64,000 nt of DNA. Source: Cladopsammia gracilis. Its lineage: Eukaryota; Cnidaria; Anthozoa; Scleractinia; Dendrophylliidae. The notes beneath the pieces are model-generated. The model did no database searches, had not been told where the DNA came from, and saw only the letters and a program-made list of their open reading frames with translations. Made by a program: the position numbers and the translations under genes. This document shows positions 63,705 through 64,000 of this stretch, in pieces. The stretch's first letter is position 1, and each line of letters begins with the position of its first letter. The DNA is taken from NCBI GenBank assembly GCA_022457155.1, contig JAJGOT010000438.1, forward strand, positions 339,001 to 403,000, written 5' to 3'.

Positions 63705-64000
63705 ACGTGGCGCCTCTACGGGACGCTGGCTCCGAGCCACAAAACATAAAATTCTGAAAACATGTGACGACTATCCAGAGCACTGGCCCTCCAGGCCACG
63801 AAATATAAAACTCTGAAAAACATGTCATGCCTCTCCGGGGCGATGGCTCTCCAGGCCATGAAATACAAAACTCTGAAAAAACACGTCACGCCTCTCGGGG
63901 GCGCTGGCTCTCCAGGCCATGAAATATTAAACTCTGAAAAAACATATCACCCCTCACCGGGGCGCTGGCTCTCCAGGCCATGAAATATAAAACTCTGAAA
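63705..64000 (+). repeat. 61-bp satellite, continuing past the window
   Basis: ggctctccaggccatgaaat recurs at 63845, 63906 and 63967, with earlier diverged units from about 63705. Each unit also has aaaactctgaaaaa and a cacgcctctc segment. The array is cut by the window edge. Confidence 0.9.

Overview
The window looks like animal nuclear DNA, most probably from an anthozoan cnidarian such as a stony coral or sea anemone. This is inferred from an AT-rich background, short exons with GT-AG introns, a mosaic extracellular receptor (C1q-like, Ig and cadherin domains), and dense mobile DNA of DIRS, Penelope, Tx1-like LINE, gypsy-like, PIF/Harbinger and hAT types. I ran no searches; family names come from motifs I can read.

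Layout. 1-6.4 kb: two ~490-bp inverted repeat arms enclose a decayed multi-frame pseudogene with NHL-like segments. 6.5-12.5 kb: repeat-rich land, including a ~2.77-kb element whose similar termini are in inverted orientation (7,057-9,825) and which holds 139-bp and 51-bp tandem arrays, a tRNA-related dispersed repeat, large palindromes and a 134-bp MITE with an 8-bp target duplication. 12.76-38.39 kb: one + strand gene of about 17 exons. Its exon lengths sum to 6,096 nt (2,031 codons plus stop) with matching phases at every junction. It encodes nine C1q/TNF-like domains, one Ig domain, one divergent and three tandem cadherin repeats, one transmembrane helix, and a tail built from near-identical tandem 123/126-bp exons. 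Its introns hold a Penelope remnant, a 50-bp minisatellite that repeats the splice donor of exon 4, a nearly complete DIRS-type retroelement (antisense), a hAT remnant and MITEs. 38.4-47.7 kb: a Harbinger remnant, a ~91-bp tandem array, a gag remnant of an LTR-type element and a ~240-bp-arm foldback. 47.8-62.2 kb: a nested insertion. A tRNA-Thr(GGT)-like unit on the - strand is interrupted in its box A by a ~6.8-kb Tx1/L1-type LINE, itself interrupted by a 7.15-kb gypsy-like LTR retrotransposon with 193-bp LTRs. A second tRNA-like unit lies head to head with the first. 62.3-64 kb: a second tyrosine recombinase ORF, a direct repeat pair, and a 61-bp satellite running off the edge.

The host gene is the only one here that looks functional. 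Its architecture suggests a cell-surface adhesion or recognition receptor whose ectodomain and tail both grew by duplication of symmetric exons. The strongest novelty candidates are this receptor, the LINE insertion exactly over the pol III box A of a tRNA-like gene, and the minisatellite made of splice-donor copies.
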